From Exiguobacterium acetylicum DSM 20416 (GTDB lineage: Bacteria > Bacillota > Bacilli > Exiguobacteriales > Exiguobacteriaceae): DNA of 64,000 nt. This document shows, one piece after another, positions 27,800-37,395 of this stretch. The DNA lies in NCBI RefSeq assembly GCF_000702605.1, contig NZ_JNIR01000001.1, forward strand, positions 1,478,501 through 1,542,500. The letters run 5' to 3'. A program made the position numbers and the translations under genes. The notes under the pieces were generated by a model. That model was not told where the DNA came from and did not search any database. It saw nothing but the letters and a program-made list of their open reading frames with translations. Each line of letters begins with the position of its first letter. Position 1 is the stretch's first letter.

Positions 27800-29041
27800 T
27801 TAAAAGAATTTTTGAATGTCGTTCCAAGTGACGACGAGCATGAGTAGCATCAAAAGCGCAAAACCGACGAAGTGAACCAATCCTTCTTTTTGAGGATCAA
27901 CTGGTTTACCGCGTAAGGCTTCAAGGAAGAGGAACAACAATCGTCCTCCGTCAAGTGCTGGAAGTGGCAATAAGTTGAAGACTGCTAAGTTGACTGACAA
28001 CAATGCTGTCCATGTCAATAGCATCGAGAACCCACTATCTGCGACCTGATCGGTCATTTTGACGATCCCGACTGGTCCTGATAATTGATCGACGCCAACG
28101 ACACCCGTTACGAGATCTCCAACAGCTCCGACGATAAGCGTCGACATCCGCCATGTTTCTGAAACGCCCGTTTGTAGTGCTGTTCCGAATGATTTTTCTG
28201 TCTCATTCGTGACACCGATGATGCCAACCTTCTGTTCCCCTTGCTGTTGCACTTTTGGCGTGATCTCAGTTGTCGTCTCTTTTCCATCACGCTCATATTT
28301 TACTTCTGTCGCTTTCCCAGCACGATCTTGGAATCCAGCACGTAAATCTGTCCATTTTGCTGTATCCTGTCCGTTGACCGAGATAATCCGGTCACCTTCA
28401 ACAAGTCCTGCTTGATCGGCAGGTGAACCTTTTTGTACTGTTCCGATGACGCTTTCCCCTGTCGGAGAACCATTATATAAGGCAAGACCGAATAAAATGA
28501 CGAACGCAAGGACAAAGTTCATGAACGGTCCTGCAGCAATCGCAAGGACGCGTTTCCATACGGATTTCGAACCAAATGTGCGGTCATATGGCGCAATTTG
28601 TGTCCGTGTCTGACCTTCGACAAGAAATGCTGTCGGTGAGACAGGATAGCGAACCGATGTCTCGTCTTGTAACCCAACGAGTTCGAGTTGACGCAACAAG
28701 TCAATCCGCTCGACAGTAACGACTTGATCGACTTGTGGCTGATCCGCATCGAAATAAATCGTCTCGATGACGCCGTCCTTTAACTGTAATCCAACGGTTT
28801 GACCTGATTTGATCTCTACGAGTTCAGGTTCTTCACCCGCCATCTTGACGTAACCGCCAATCGGCAACAGGCGTACCGTATACAACGTCTCATTCTTAAA
28901 CACTGAAAAGATCTTCGGTCCAAATCCAATCGCGAATTCCCGACAGAGAATACCTGCCCGCTTCGCCATTACGAGATGACCCCATTCATGGACGGCGACG
29001 AGTACACCGAACATCAGCACGATTGAAATAAAGGTCGTCAT
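27800..29041 (-). CDS. rseP: Site-2 metalloprotease RseP/RasP
   Basis: A 413-residue intramembrane protease. The zinc motif HEWGH is at residues 18-22 in the first membrane segment and the third ligand lies in PALDGGRLLF near the end. One PDZ domain (GSPADQAGLVEGDRIISVNGQ) sits between membrane segments. The family completes cleavage of anti-sigma factors and trims signal-peptide remnants. It lies between dxr and proS as in B. subtilis. Confidence 0.94.
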   Translation of the reverse strand: MTTFISIVLMFGVLVAVHEWGHLVMAKRAGILCREFAIGFGPKIFSVFKNETLYTVRLLPIGGYVKMAGEEPELVEIKSGQTVGLQLKDGVIETIYFDADQPQVDQVVTVERIDLLRQLELVGLQDETSVRYPVSPTAFLVEGQTRTQIAPYDRTFGSKSVWKRVLAIAAGPFMNFVLAFVILFGLALYNGSPTGESVIGTVQKGSPADQAGLVEGDRIISVNGQDTAKWTDLRAGFQDRAGKATEVKYERDGKETTTEITPKVQQQGEQKVGIIGVTNETEKSFGTALQTGVSETWRMSTLIVGAVGDLVTGVVGVDQLSGPVGIVKMTDQVADSGFSMLLTWTALLSVNLAVFNLLPLPALDGGRLLFLFLEALRGKPVDPQKEGLVHFVGFALLMLLMLVVTWNDIQKFF

Positions 29042-29055
29042 TACTTATCCCATCC

Positions 29056-30210
29056 TTAGTTAGCGAATGTAAGAGACGATACGAACTCACGCGCCCATCG
29101 ATCAGCTTCAAGGATTTGATCCAAAGAAGGCTCCTCGATAAGCTCATGAGCTTGAAGCGCCGCCTCGACGCTCGCTTCGATTTCTAAAAAGCGAATGTCC
29201 CCTTTTAAGAAACGGTCCACCGCTTGTTCGTTCGCAGCATTGAGTACTGATGGCATCGATCCGCCGGCTTGACCCGCTTCAAAAGCAAGTCGTAACAACG
29301 GATAACGCTCAAATGATGCATCAGCAAAGTGTAAGCGTCCGATTTCCTTTAAGTTTAACCGTTCTCCCCCTTGGATTTCAAGACGGGACGGATATGTAAG
29401 AGCGTACTGAATCGGTTCTCGCATGTCAGGCATACCAAGCTGAGCCATGACAGCTCCATCGTTGAATTCGACCATCGAGTGGATGATGGATTCACGATGA
29501 ATGACGACATCGATGTCCGCATAGTCGACATCAAATAACCAGTGCGCTTCAATGACTTCGAATCCTTTGTTCATCATCGTTGCGGAATCAATCGTGATTT
29601 TTGCTCCCATCGACCAGTTCGGATGCGCGAGTGCTTGTTCGACCGTCACGTCTGCTAGTTCTTCACGTGATTGATCACGGAAGCTTCCGCCTGACGCCGT
29701 CAAGATGATTTGACGCACATCTTCTCGCCGCTCACCGTTCAAGCATTGGAAAATCGCCGCATGCTCACTATCGACGGGTAAAATCGTCACGTTTTTTTCA
29801 CGCGCGAGCTTCATGACAAGGTGCCCTGCCGTGACGAGTGTCTCCTTATTCGCAAGACCAATCGTCTTACCTGCCTCAATCGCGGCAAGCGTTGGACGTA
29901 AGCCAACAGCTCCTACGACCGCTGTAATGACCGTATCGACTTCAGGATGCGTCACGATATCAAGCAATCCTTCTTCACCGATGACGATTGTTGGCTGATA
30001 AGTCAACTGTTGCTCGAGTTCTTGACGTGTTGTCTCATCTTGGACTCCGACAAGCATCGGTTGCAAACGATTCAACCACGGTACGGCGACCGTCGTGTTG
30101 CGTCCAAATGCAAAACTCGTCAATTCAAAAAGGTCTGGATTAGCCGCAATGACATCGAGCGTCTGCGTACCAATCGATCCTGTTCCACCGATGATACTGA
30201 TTTTCTTCAT
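29056..30210 (-). CDS. dxr: 1-deoxy-D-xylulose-5-phosphate reductoisomerase
   Basis: A 384-residue enzyme of the non-mevalonate isoprenoid pathway. NADPH motif [13 protein letters not shown] is at the N-terminus, then NKETLV, the catalytic acidic cluster PVDSEH, and ASGGSFRD. The start is the ATG at 30210, ten bases after GGAGG; upstream codons lack a site. It lies between cdsA and rseP and supplies precursor for the undecaprenyl lipid made by the nearby uppS. Confidence 0.95.
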   Translation of the reverse strand: MKKISIIGGTGSIGTQTLDVIAANPDLFELTSFAFGRNTTVAVPWLNRLQPMLVGVQDETTRQELEQQLTYQPTIVIGEEGLLDIVTHPEVDTVITAVVGAVGLRPTLAAIEAGKTIGLANKETLVTAGHLVMKLAREKNVTILPVDSEHAAIFQCLNGERREDVRQIILTASGGSFRDQSREELADVTVEQALAHPNWSMGAKITIDSATMMNKGFEVIEAHWLFDVDYADIDVVIHRESIIHSMVEFNDGAVMAQLGMPDMREPIQYALTYPSRLEIQGGERLNLKEIGRLHFADASFERYPLLRLAFEAGQAGGSMPSVLNAANEQAVDRFLKGDIRFLEIEASVEAALQAHELIEEPSLDQILEADRWAREFVSSLTFAN

Positions 30211-30224
30211 AATGAAGCGCCTCC

Positions 30225-31025
30225 TCAAGCAAAGATATCGAGTACGACGAGGACCGTAAAGACGATCATCATGCTGTCGAACCGATCTAGAATACCACCA
30301 TGACCCGGTAGTAACGTTCCAGAATCCTTCACACCATAATGGCGTTTGTAAGCGGACTGGACCAAGTCACCAAGTTGGCCAACGACGGCAACGATGATGG
30401 CAAGGACAATGACTTTTCCAAAACCGACTGTCGGTTCGATACTTTCAAACACGACACCGAGTAAGATGGCAAGTAACACGCCACCGACTGCCCCTTCAAT
30501 CGTCTTATTCGGACTGATTGATGGCCACAGTTTATTCTTACCAAATCGTTTCCCGACGAAGTACGCCCCTGAATCCGTAAACCAGATCAAGAGAATGATC
30601 AACAGCGACCACGTTAATCCGTGTTCGAGTAAGCGGATGTAGGCGAACGATGCAAAACCGACACCGACATAAACCGCAGTCAGCAGTAAAAAGGCGACAT
30701 CATCGAACGTAAAGACATTTTTCGAAAACACGTTCCAAAAGAGACCGATCAATAAAATGATCATTGCCCAAGCGATTGGTGAAAGTCCGATTGGGAGTGT
30801 CCGATCGACTGCCTCTTCATAGATACCGACGAATGGTAATAACGTGCCGATCCCGAATAAAATCCGTGGAATGCGCGAGCCGCTCCATTGTCGCATCCGG
30901 ACGAGCTCGGTATAACCGAGAATCGTTAGTATTGCCATAAACGCTAAAAAGGGAAGTCCACCGATGTACAAAAGCGCCAAAAAGATGGCGCCTGCCCATA
31001 TCCCTGTGATAATCCGAGTTTTCAT
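30225..31025 (-). CDS. cdsA: Phosphatidate cytidylyltransferase
   Basis: A 266-residue polytopic membrane enzyme making CDP-diacylglycerol from phosphatidic acid and CTP. The signature [20 protein letters not shown], ending in DRFD, is at the C-terminus, after about seven hydrophobic segments. It lies 15 bases before dxr and 20 bases after uppS, the usual order. Confidence 0.94.
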   Translation of the reverse strand: MKTRIITGIWAGAIFLALLYIGGLPFLAFMAILTILGYTELVRMRQWSGSRIPRILFGIGTLLPFVGIYEEAVDRTLPIGLSPIAWAMIILLIGLFWNVFSKNVFTFDDVAFLLLTAVYVGVGFASFAYIRLLEHGLTWSLLIILLIWFTDSGAYFVGKRFGKNKLWPSISPNKTIEGAVGGVLLAILLGVVFESIEPTVGFGKVIVLAIIVAVVGQLGDLVQSAYKRHYGVKDSGTLLPGHGGILDRFDSMMIVFTVLVVLDIFA

Positions 31026-31044
31026 AAGCTAGTTCCTCATTTAA

Positions 31045-31785
31045 TCAGACGCCGCCAAATCGGCGTGTCCGTTGATTGTAATCTTCAATTGCTGCCAAGA
31101 AAGCATCCCGACGAAACTCTGGCCACAAGACGTCTGTAAAGTAAAACTCTGCGTACGCCGCTTGCCAAAGTAAGAAATTCGATAACCGTTGTTCGCCACT
31201 CGTTCGAATCACGAAATCGACATCGGTTACGGATCCTGTCATTAGCTCGCGCTCGATCGTCTCCGGTGTAATCGCATCCGGTGACAATGTTCCTGCCTGA
31301 ACCTGTGCGCCCAGTTTTTGCATGACTTGTACGAGTTCATCGCGTCCTCCATAATTCAGAGCGAAAATCAGACGAAGTCCTGTATTGTGTTGCGTATCCA
31401 GTTTCGCTTGTTCCACTGCCTCACGTGTGAAATGAGGGAGGCGTGACACTTCTCCTGCTACCTCGACTTTGACATTTTGCGCGTCTAACTCTTTTAAATC
31501 CGACTCTAAAAATTGTGCCGGCAGCTTCATGAGAAAGCTCACTTCTTCTTCCGGGCGCGTCCAATTCTCCGTCGAGAAGGCATATAATGTCAGACTCTTA
31601 ACGCCGAGTTCATTTGCAACCCGAACAACTTCACGAATCGATTTCATGCCTTCGCGATGTCCCATGATACGTGGAAGCCCGCGTTTTTGTGCCCATCTAC
31701 CGTTTCCGTCCATGATGATAGCGACGTGTTCAGGCACCCGATCATAGGTTTCGGTTTCTTTCGTCTGATTCAACCATTGAAACAT
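31045..31785 (-). CDS. uppS: Undecaprenyl diphosphate synthase
   Basis: A 246-residue cis-prenyltransferase making the C55 carrier lipid for wall synthesis. Motif IIMDGNGRWAQKRGLPR with the catalytic Asp is near residue 25, FSTENW follows, and the C-terminal RTSGEQRLSNFLLWQ is present. The ATG at 31785 after AGGAGGAAGTGCGG is preferred over a reading seven codons longer. The terminator of frr ends about 8 bases before the ribosome site. Confidence 0.95.
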   Translation of the reverse strand: MFQWLNQTKETETYDRVPEHVAIIMDGNGRWAQKRGLPRIMGHREGMKSIREVVRVANELGVKSLTLYAFSTENWTRPEEEVSFLMKLPAQFLESDLKELDAQNVKVEVAGEVSRLPHFTREAVEQAKLDTQHNTGLRLIFALNYGGRDELVQVMQKLGAQVQAGTLSPDAITPETIERELMTGSVTDVDFVIRTSGEQRLSNFLLWQAAYAEFYFTDVLWPEFRRDAFLAAIEDYNQRTRRFGGV

Positions 31786-31807
31786 CCGCACTTCCTCCTC
31801 TCTCAAT

Positions 31808-31844
31808 TATGAAGAAAGGGACTCTTCGTGTGACAAAGAGTCCC
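31808..31844 (-). terminator. Intrinsic terminator between frr and uppS
   Basis: GGGACTCTT pairs with AAGAGTCCC around a 9-base loop, followed by TTTCTTC on the minus strand. It is about 20 bases past frr and directly upstream of the uppS ribosome site. Confidence 0.85.
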
Positions 31845-31864
31845 CCCCATGACGATCCGTCGCG

Positions 31865-32422
31865 TCATACTTCCATGATTTCTTGTTCTTTTTCCGTTGC
31901 TGTCTGATCAAGTTGTTTAACGAACTTGTCTGTCAACGTCTGAACATCTTCTGTGTATCCACGCAAATCATCTTCTGTCAATGCACCATCTTTTTCTTGT
32001 TTCTTTAACTGCTCGTTCGTATCACGACGAATGTTACGGAGGGCAACCTTACCTTCTTCCGTATACTTCTTGACGAGTTTGACGAGTTCCTTCCGGCGCT
32101 CTTCCGTTAGTGGTGGAATCGCAAGACGGATGACCGTACCATCAGATGATGGCGCAAGACCAAGATCAGCACGTTGAATCGCTTTTTCAATCTCGCTGAC
32201 CATTGATTTATCCCATGGAGTGATCAAGATCAGACGTGCTTCTGGTGTGTTGACGTTCGCTACTTGATTGAGCGGTGTCGGTGACCCGTAGTATTCGACT
32301 TGAACGGGATCTAAAATCGCAACGTTCGCACGACCTGCACGGAGTGTCGCAAGTTCTTTCTTAAGTGAAAGATGTGCTTTTTCCATCCGTTCTTCGGCTT
32401 GTTTTAAGATTTCTTTTGACAT
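31865..32422 (-). CDS. frr: Ribosome recycling factor
   Basis: A 185-residue tRNA-like factor that splits post-termination ribosomes with EF-G. The family stretches [20 protein letters not shown] and RREFGK-type basic helix ([17 protein letters not shown]) are present. It starts one base after the pyrH stop, so the pair is co-transcribed and probably coupled. Confidence 0.96.
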   Translation of the reverse strand: MSKEILKQAEERMEKAHLSLKKELATLRAGRANVAILDPVQVEYYGSPTPLNQVANVNTPEARLILITPWDKSMVSEIEKAIQRADLGLAPSSDGTVIRLAIPPLTEERRKELVKLVKKYTEEGKVALRNIRRDTNEQLKKQEKDGALTEDDLRGYTEDVQTLTDKFVKQLDQTATEKEQEIMEV

Positions 32423-32423
32423 A

Positions 32424-33143
32424 TTATTTCCCCCTTACGATTGTCCCGATTTCGTCACCGATGACGACACGTTTGATGTTACCTTCTTCCATCAACGAGA
32501 AGACGATGAGCGGGATGTCATTGTCCATACAAAGTGATGTTGCTGTAGAATCCATGACTTGAAGTCCATCCTTTAAGACATCCAAGTAAGAGAGCGTTTC
32601 GAATTTCTTCGCTTCTGGATCAACATTCGGGTCAGCTGAGTACACACCATCGACGTTGTTTTTCGCCATTAAGATGACCTCTGCTTCAATTTCAGCTGCA
32701 CGAAGAGCAGCTGTCGTATCTGTCGAGAAGTACGGGTTCCCTGTACCTGCTGCAAAGATGACGACGCGTCCTTTTTCAAGATGACGCATCGCACGGCGGC
32801 GAATGTACGGTTCTGCTACTTGGCGCATCTCGATTGATGTTTGAACGCGAGTTTCGACACCTACATCTTCTAAGCTGTCTTGAAGCGCAAGCGAGTTCAT
32901 GACTGTCGCTAACATCCCCATATAATCGGCGTTGGCCCGGTCCATCCCAAGTTCTGCACCTGTTTTGCCACGCCAAATGTTTCCAGCTCCGACGACGACC
33001 GCTACTTCAACGTTCAATTCAACTAATTCGCGAATCTGTTCCGAGATAGATTTGACGATGACAGGATTGATCCCAAACCCTTGATCTCCTGCGAGCGCTT
33101 CTCCGCTCAATTTTAACACAATCCGGTTATATTTCGGTTGCAT
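32424..33143 (-). CDS. pyrH: UMP kinase
   Basis: A 239-residue hexameric kinase making UDP. Motifs of the amino-acid-kinase fold are visible: [11 protein letters not shown] at the start, [10 protein letters not shown], and [19 protein letters not shown]. The ATG at 33143 follows AAGGGGGACATAGTC. A terminator lies just upstream, after tsf. Confidence 0.96.
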   Translation of the reverse strand: MQPKYNRIVLKLSGEALAGDQGFGINPVIVKSISEQIRELVELNVEVAVVVGAGNIWRGKTGAELGMDRANADYMGMLATVMNSLALQDSLEDVGVETRVQTSIEMRQVAEPYIRRRAMRHLEKGRVVIFAAGTGNPYFSTDTTAALRAAEIEAEVILMAKNNVDGVYSADPNVDPEAKKFETLSYLDVLKDGLQVMDSTATSLCMDNDIPLIVFSLMEEGNIKRVVIGDEIGTIVRGK

Positions 33144-33170
33144 GACTATGTCCCCCTTGCTAAATTCCGT

Positions 33171-33227
33171 AAAAAAGGAACACGAACCACTTCCACACGA
33201 AAGTGGATTGAAGCATACGTGTTCCTT
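33171..33227 (-). terminator. Intrinsic terminator between tsf and pyrH
   Basis: AAGGAACACG pairs with CGTGTTCCTT on the minus strand; an inner hairpin CCACTT/AAGTGG makes a long two-part stem, followed by TTTTTTACG. It is about 30 bases past tsf and about 28 bases before pyrH. Confidence 0.88.
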
Positions 33228-33254
33228 CTCTTGTCATCAGGATGATCCCGATTC

Positions 33255-34136
33255 TTATTTTTTAAGTTGGTTCATAACTTCTTCAGCGAAGTTCTCTTCG
33301 CGTTTTTCCATACCTTCCCCAACTTCGAAGCGTACGAATGACACGACTTTACCGCCTTTAGATTCTACATATTTACCAACTTTGAAGTCTGGATCCTTAA
33401 CGAACGTTTGATCGACGAGGCAGATTTCCTCGAAGAATTTGTTCATACGACCAACGATCATTTTTTCAACGATGTTAGCTGGTTTTCCTTCGTTCAATGC
33501 TTGCTCAGTGAGGACTTTTTCTTCACGTGCTTTTTCTTCTTCTGTGACAGAAGTACGGTCAACGTAAAGTGGACGTGCTGCTGCGATGTGCATTGCAACG
33601 TCTTTTGCAACTGTTTCATCTGTCGTACCTTCGATAACGACGACTGAACCGATGCGTCCACCCATGTGGAGGTAAGAACCGAATGCTGCGTCATCTGCTT
33701 TTGTGAAGAGCGCTACGCGACGGAGTGAGATTTTCTCTCCGATTGTTGAAGCTTCTTCTGAGATGTATGTGTCGATTGTTTTACCTGCTTCGTATTCAGA
33801 AGCAAGAGCAGCTTCTGCTGTCTCAGAACCGTTACGGAGAACAGCGTCTGCGATGTTTTGAACGAGTGTTTGGAAACGTTCGTTTTTCGCAACGAAGTCT
33901 GTTTCTGAGTTGATTTCGACGAGTGCCGCTTTGTTGCCGTCAACTGCAACTGCAGTCAATCCTTCAGCTGCAATACGATCGCCTTTTGCTGCTGCTTTAG
34001 CGATCCCTTTTTCACGCAAGAAATCTACTGCTGCGTTCATGTCACCGTCAGTTTCAACGAGTGCTTTTTTGCAGTCGAGCATACCTGCACCTGTTTTTTC
34101 ACGAAGTTCTTTAACCATTGCTGCTGTAATAGCCAT
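33255..34136 (-). CDS. tsf: Elongation factor Ts
   Basis: A 293-residue guanine-nucleotide exchange factor for EF-Tu. The N-terminal UBA-like domain [19 protein letters not shown] and [12 protein letters not shown] are clear. It follows rpsB, the near-universal order, with a terminator in between and an AAGGAGG ribosome site. Confidence 0.97.
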   Translation of the reverse strand: MAITAAMVKELREKTGAGMLDCKKALVETDGDMNAAVDFLREKGIAKAAAKGDRIAAEGLTAVAVDGNKAALVEINSETDFVAKNERFQTLVQNIADAVLRNGSETAEAALASEYEAGKTIDTYISEEASTIGEKISLRRVALFTKADDAAFGSYLHMGGRIGSVVVIEGTTDETVAKDVAMHIAAARPLYVDRTSVTEEEKAREEKVLTEQALNEGKPANIVEKMIVGRMNKFFEEICLVDQTFVKDPDFKVGKYVESKGGKVVSFVRFEVGEGMEKREENFAEEVMNQLKK

Positions 34137-34168
34137 TCGATATTCCTCCTTATAACATCCTTAGTTTC

Positions 34169-34206
34169 AAAAAAAGGTGATAAAAGGTCGATTCCCTTTA
34201 TCACCT
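34169..34206 (-). terminator. Intrinsic terminator between rpsB and tsf
   Basis: AGGTGATAAA pairs with TTTATCACCT around a 12-base loop, followed by seven T on the minus strand. It starts about 12 bases past rpsB and probably gives more rpsB than tsf transcript. Confidence 0.92.
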
Positions 34207-34217
34207 GGCATCACGAA

Positions 34218-34952
34218 TTACTCAGCGTCTGCTACTACTTCTTCAGTAGTTTCAGGTGCTACGTTATCTTCGCCTTGTTTAACTTCGAGGATTGCGTCAG
34301 CCATTTTACCAGTGAGCAATTTGACTGCACGGATCGCATCGTCGTTCCCTGGGATGACGTAGTCGATTTCGTCTGGATCACAGTTAGTATCAACAATCGC
34401 AACGATTGGGATGTTGAGTTTGTGTGCTTCTGCAATCGCGATACGCTCTTTGCGTGGGTCAACGATGAAGAGTGCATCCGGAACGCCTGGCATATCTTTG
34501 ATACCGCCGAGGAATTTCTCAAGACGAGTCATTTCTTTTTTAAGAATGATGACTTCTTTTTTAGGAAGAACTTCGAATGTACCGTTCTCTTCCATTTTTT
34601 CGAGTTGTTTCAAACGGTTGATACGTTTTTTGATTGTAGAGAAGTTCGTGAGGGTTCCACCCAACCAACGTTCGTTGATGAAGTATTGACCTGCACGGAT
34701 CGCTTCTTCTTTCACAGTGTCTTGAGCTTGTTTTTTCGTACCAACGAAAAGAACGTTTCCGCCTTCAGACGCTACTTCACGGATGAAGTTGTATGCTTCG
34801 TCTACTTTTTTGACCGTTTTTTGAAGGTCGATGATGTAGATTCCGTTCCGTTCTGTGAAGATGTATTTTGCCATTTTTGGGTTCCAACGGCGTGTTTGGT
34901 GACCGAAGTGTACACCAGCTTCTAACAATTGTTTCATCGAGATTACTGCCAT
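34218..34952 (-). CDS. rpsB: 30S ribosomal protein S2
   Basis: A 244-residue S2 with the usual N-terminus [20 protein letters not shown] and GGTLTNF in the middle, and an acidic C-terminal tail. It has its own promoter and a leader of about 110 bases. It follows the fla/che operon, as in B. subtilis. Confidence 0.97.
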   Translation of the reverse strand: MAVISMKQLLEAGVHFGHQTRRWNPKMAKYIFTERNGIYIIDLQKTVKKVDEAYNFIREVASEGGNVLFVGTKKQAQDTVKEEAIRAGQYFINERWLGGTLTNFSTIKKRINRLKQLEKMEENGTFEVLPKKEVIILKKEMTRLEKFLGGIKDMPGVPDALFIVDPRKERIAIAEAHKLNIPIVAIVDTNCDPDEIDYVIPGNDDAIRAVKLLTGKMADAILEVKQGEDNVAPETTEEVVADAE

Positions 34953-35060
34953 GATGAATTCCTCCTTTTGGGTTTTGGATGTCCTCCGCGATGATCGTCT
35001 GTCCAGCTAACCTATTAAAGGCACCGCAGCTGGCGATACATGCGTGCGTAATTAACACCG
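34953..35060 (-). promoter_or_regulatory. Structured rpsB leader, candidate S2 autoregulatory element
   Basis: The leader holds two nested or competing pairings: CCAGCT with AGCTGG (35028-35033 and 35003-35008) and GCAC with GGTGC across the first arm. No T tract follows, so it is not a terminator. S2 represses its own mRNA in several bacteria and rpsB leader motifs are known in Firmicutes; membership here was not tested by a model search. Confidence 0.4.
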
Positions 35061-35066
35061 TAGACT

Positions 35067-35095
35067 AATATAGCATAAAGATTACCGAGGGGCAA
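35067..35095 (-). promoter_or_regulatory. Sigma-A promoter of rpsB
   Basis: A -35 box TTGCCC (35090-35095) and -10 box TATATT (35067-35072), 17 bases apart. The -35 lies within the last codons of the SwrB-like gene, so rpsB initiates separately although no terminator ends the flagellar operon. Confidence 0.6.
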
Positions 35096-35510
35096 CCTTC
35101 GTTTGATGAGAAAGTTTAGCAATCAAAGCAACCTCGCCCGTCCCGCGATTTAAAGACCGCGCAAGCGTCTCAAGATCCGCTCCTTCTCGTAGCGCCTGCT
35201 TGACATCTGTTAACGGTGGTTCTTTTGAAATGGATCGCTCGATTTCGACGGCTTCCGATTTCTCGTATGTAGCCGCCTCCACCATCTGTGGAGACACGTC
35301 CGGTACTTGATCAACCTGTTCGTTCGCTTCATTTACGGATGTCTCCGTCATAGCGTTGACGTTCTCCATGAAATGAAGCAACACTTGTTCCGTCTCATTC
35401 TTTTCACGTTCCAACCGGATAATCCGGTCTTTAAGCGCTGCCTGCTGGCGAAATAACACCAGCAGCGCATAACAAACTAAAGCAGCTAATAAAATATAAA
35501 CGACAGTCAT
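35082..35510 (-). CDS. SwrB/YlxL-like membrane protein
   Basis: A 142-residue protein with one N-terminal membrane segment (about residues 2-20), a coiled-coil stretch (22-55), an acidic linker and a C-terminal helical part (GADLETLARSLNRGTGEVALI) that resembles a DNA-binding-like helix-turn-helix seen in this family. In B. subtilis SwrB follows sigD and promotes flagellar basal-body export activation and swarming. The sequence is poorly conserved; position, length and topology carry the call. The start is the ATG at 35510 after AAAGGAAGAATT. Confidence 0.7.
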   Translation of the reverse strand: MTVVYILLAALVCYALLVLFRQQAALKDRIIRLEREKNETEQVLLHFMENVNAMTETSVNEANEQVDQVPDVSPQMVEAATYEKSEAVEIERSISKEPPLTDVKQALREGADLETLARSLNRGTGEVALIAKLSHQTKVAPR

Positions 35511-35521
35511 AATTCTTCCTT

Positions 35522-36298
35522 TCACATGGCGACACGATCTGCTAAGTAGGCACTTCCGAGCGCATTCTTCAACTTCCGAAGCGCTTTTGAATGGATTTGT
35601 GAAATACGGGAAGTCGAGAGCCCGAGGACTTCACCAATTTCAGTAAGCGTCAATTCTTCATAATAGAACAACGAGACGACAAGTTGTTCTTTTTCGGATA
35701 ACCCCTCTACTTCCTCTGCCAGTTTAGCAATCAACTCACGCATTAATAACATATCTTCCGGTGTAGCAGTATCTGGATCTAAATAGGAAACGGTCATCGC
35801 CTTCCCCTCATCCTGTAACGTGACTGCTTCATCGATCGATAATACATCATTCGCAAAATAGCTTTCTGCTAAAGCACCCTTGACCTCGTCCGGTGTCATG
35901 TCGACGATGGAAGAGACCTCGTCTAACGTCGGCGTCCGTTGCAAAGATTGTTCAAGGATCTCGACGGCTGCCTCGACCCGTTTTGCTTTTTCCCGTAAGG
36001 AACGTGGTAACCAATCGATTTTACGAAGCCCATCTAAAATAGCTCCTCGAATCCGAAAGGCGGCATACGTGTCGAATTTATTATTATGATTTTGATCGAA
36101 TTTTTGAAGCGCATCGTACAATCCCATCATCCCTAAACTTTTCAACTCGTCTCGATCGACACTTTTAGGCAACGTCGCACTTAAACGCTGAACATGGTAT
36201 TGAACAAGTGGTTCATAATTGTGAAGTAACAGGTCTGCCACCGCAATATCGCGTGTGGTCAGCCATCGATCCCAAAGTTGTTGTAATTCCTCACGCAT
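35522..36298 (-). CDS. sigD: Flagellar/motility sigma factor SigD (FliA)
   Basis: A 258-residue sigma-70-family factor directing late flagellar, motility and autolysin genes. Region 2 (DRDELKSLGMMGLYDALQKFD; FDTYAAFRIRGAILDGLR), region 3 and region 4 (LTEIGEVLGLSTSRISQIHSKA) are all present. The ATG at 36298 lies seven bases after GGAGG; 12 extra upstream codons overlap cheD. No anti-sigma gene flgM is seen in this window. Confidence 0.95.
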   Translation of the reverse strand: MREELQQLWDRWLTTRDIAVADLLLHNYEPLVQYHVQRLSATLPKSVDRDELKSLGMMGLYDALQKFDQNHNNKFDTYAAFRIRGAILDGLRKIDWLPRSLREKAKRVEAAVEILEQSLQRTPTLDEVSSIVDMTPDEVKGALAESYFANDVLSIDEAVTLQDEGKAMTVSYLDPDTATPEDMLLMRELIAKLAEEVEGLSEKEQLVVSLFYYEELTLTEIGEVLGLSTSRISQIHSKALRKLKNALGSAYLADRVAM

Positions 36299-36311
36299 GA
36301 CCATTCCTCCT

Positions 36312-36794
36312 CTAGATTTCCAGCGTCCCGACATTCACCGTCCGGATGACGAGACGCCCTGATTGTGAGTGGAACTCGATCGTTCGTCCATTCGTGCCGC
36401 CAACATCTTCGGCAACGAGTGGAATTTTGACTTGTTGAAGCATTGCTTTGACCGCAGCGATGTTTCGCTCACCAATCCGCATGGATTCATGTTCATACTT
36501 AAATTGAAACATCTGAGCCCCACCCGCAATCTTCGCACGTAATCGGATGGCTCCACTTGCTCGTAATTCGCGGGCTACCTCTAGAATTGCAGTATCCGCG
36601 AACTTTCCGACTTCAAGCTCCCGATTCCGACTGATCGCTGAATCAGGCAACATGACATGCGCCATACTCGATAACCCTCGTTCCTGGTCATAGATGACGA
36701 CGCCTACACACGATCCAAGACCCGCCGTCCGTAAAATGACGGGGCGTTTACTGATGGCGTACTCCGCAATCCCAATCCGTACGATTTCATCCAT
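36312..36794 (-). CDS. cheD: Chemoreceptor glutamine deamidase CheD
   Basis: A 160-residue enzyme that deamidates receptor glutamines and activates the CheC phosphatase. The catalytic Cys is in LGSCVGVVIYD and the His in AHVMLP; a conserved FKIAGGAQMF-type stretch (KIAGGAQMFQF) follows. It overlaps the end of cheC by 8 bases, matching their direct interaction in B. subtilis. Confidence 0.95.
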   Translation of the reverse strand: MDEIVRIGIAEYAISKRPVILRTAGLGSCVGVVIYDQERGLSSMAHVMLPDSAISRNRELEVGKFADTAILEVARELRASGAIRLRAKIAGGAQMFQFKYEHESMRIGERNIAAVKAMLQQVKIPLVAEDVGGTNGRTIEFHSQSGRLVIRTVNVGTLEI

Positions 36795-37395
36795 TCAAGT
36801 CCACACCCAATCGTTCGAAGACCGTCTGAAAGGCGTTAGCTTCAGGCAACAAAAGTAAATGTCCAGTCAAATCGTTTCCTGCACTAGACAAATGCGTGTC
36901 GATATAGACAGCCATATTGCCTGGGGTCGTTGATTCAAGTAAGGCTACTTCAAGTAACGCACCAACCATATCAAACGCTGATGCAGGAACACTGACATGT
37001 AACGATAAATCAAGCCAATCGGAGATAGCCCGAGCATATGCTCCTATTAAAATATTCCCAATTTCTTCCCAAGCAGAAACCCCCATTTCGTGGGAATCGG
37101 AAAAAAAGTGGAATTCCGTCTGCATCAATTGGCTCACGAGCTTCTCTGCATCACGAAGTGGCATCAAAAAAAGTAACGTTGCTTGAATATCGCCAGAAAA
37201 ACGTAACAATGCACCAGCGGTATACGTTTCCGCCCCTCCACTTCGCTCGATGATCGTCGTGAAATCCTCAAGTTCAGCGGAAGGTACTTCGATCTCAATC
37301 GGTTGTCCAAGTAAGGTCGAAAGTGCTGTCGCTGCGTGACCAGCTCCAATGTTGCCGACTTCCCGTAAAATGTCCCGTTCGTTCGGATTAAGCAT
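36787..37395 (-). CDS. cheC: CheY-P phosphatase CheC
   Basis: A 202-residue protein with two copies of the phosphatase motif: EVGNIGAGHAATALS near residue 12 and EEIGNILIGAYARA near residue 110, both with the Glu and Asn needed. It dephosphorylates CheY-P in the adaptation branch. The ATG at 37395 follows GAGGACATCGTTC and overlaps the cheW end by 8 bases. Confidence 0.94.
   Translation of the reverse strand: MLNPNERDILREVGNIGAGHAATALSTLLGQPIEIEVPSAELEDFTTIIERSGGAETYTAGALLRFSGDIQATLLFLMPLRDAEKLVSQLMQTEFHFFSDSHEMGVSAWEEIGNILIGAYARAISDWLDLSLHVSVPASAFDMVGALLEVALLESTTPGNMAVYIDTHLSSAGNDLTGHLLLLPEANAFQTVFERLGVDLNG

Noticed and set aside
34275-34925. 216-codon plus-strand ORF opposite rpsB
   Set aside because: A Phe/Asp/Val-rich translation that mirrors rpsB; a shadow of the conserved gene.
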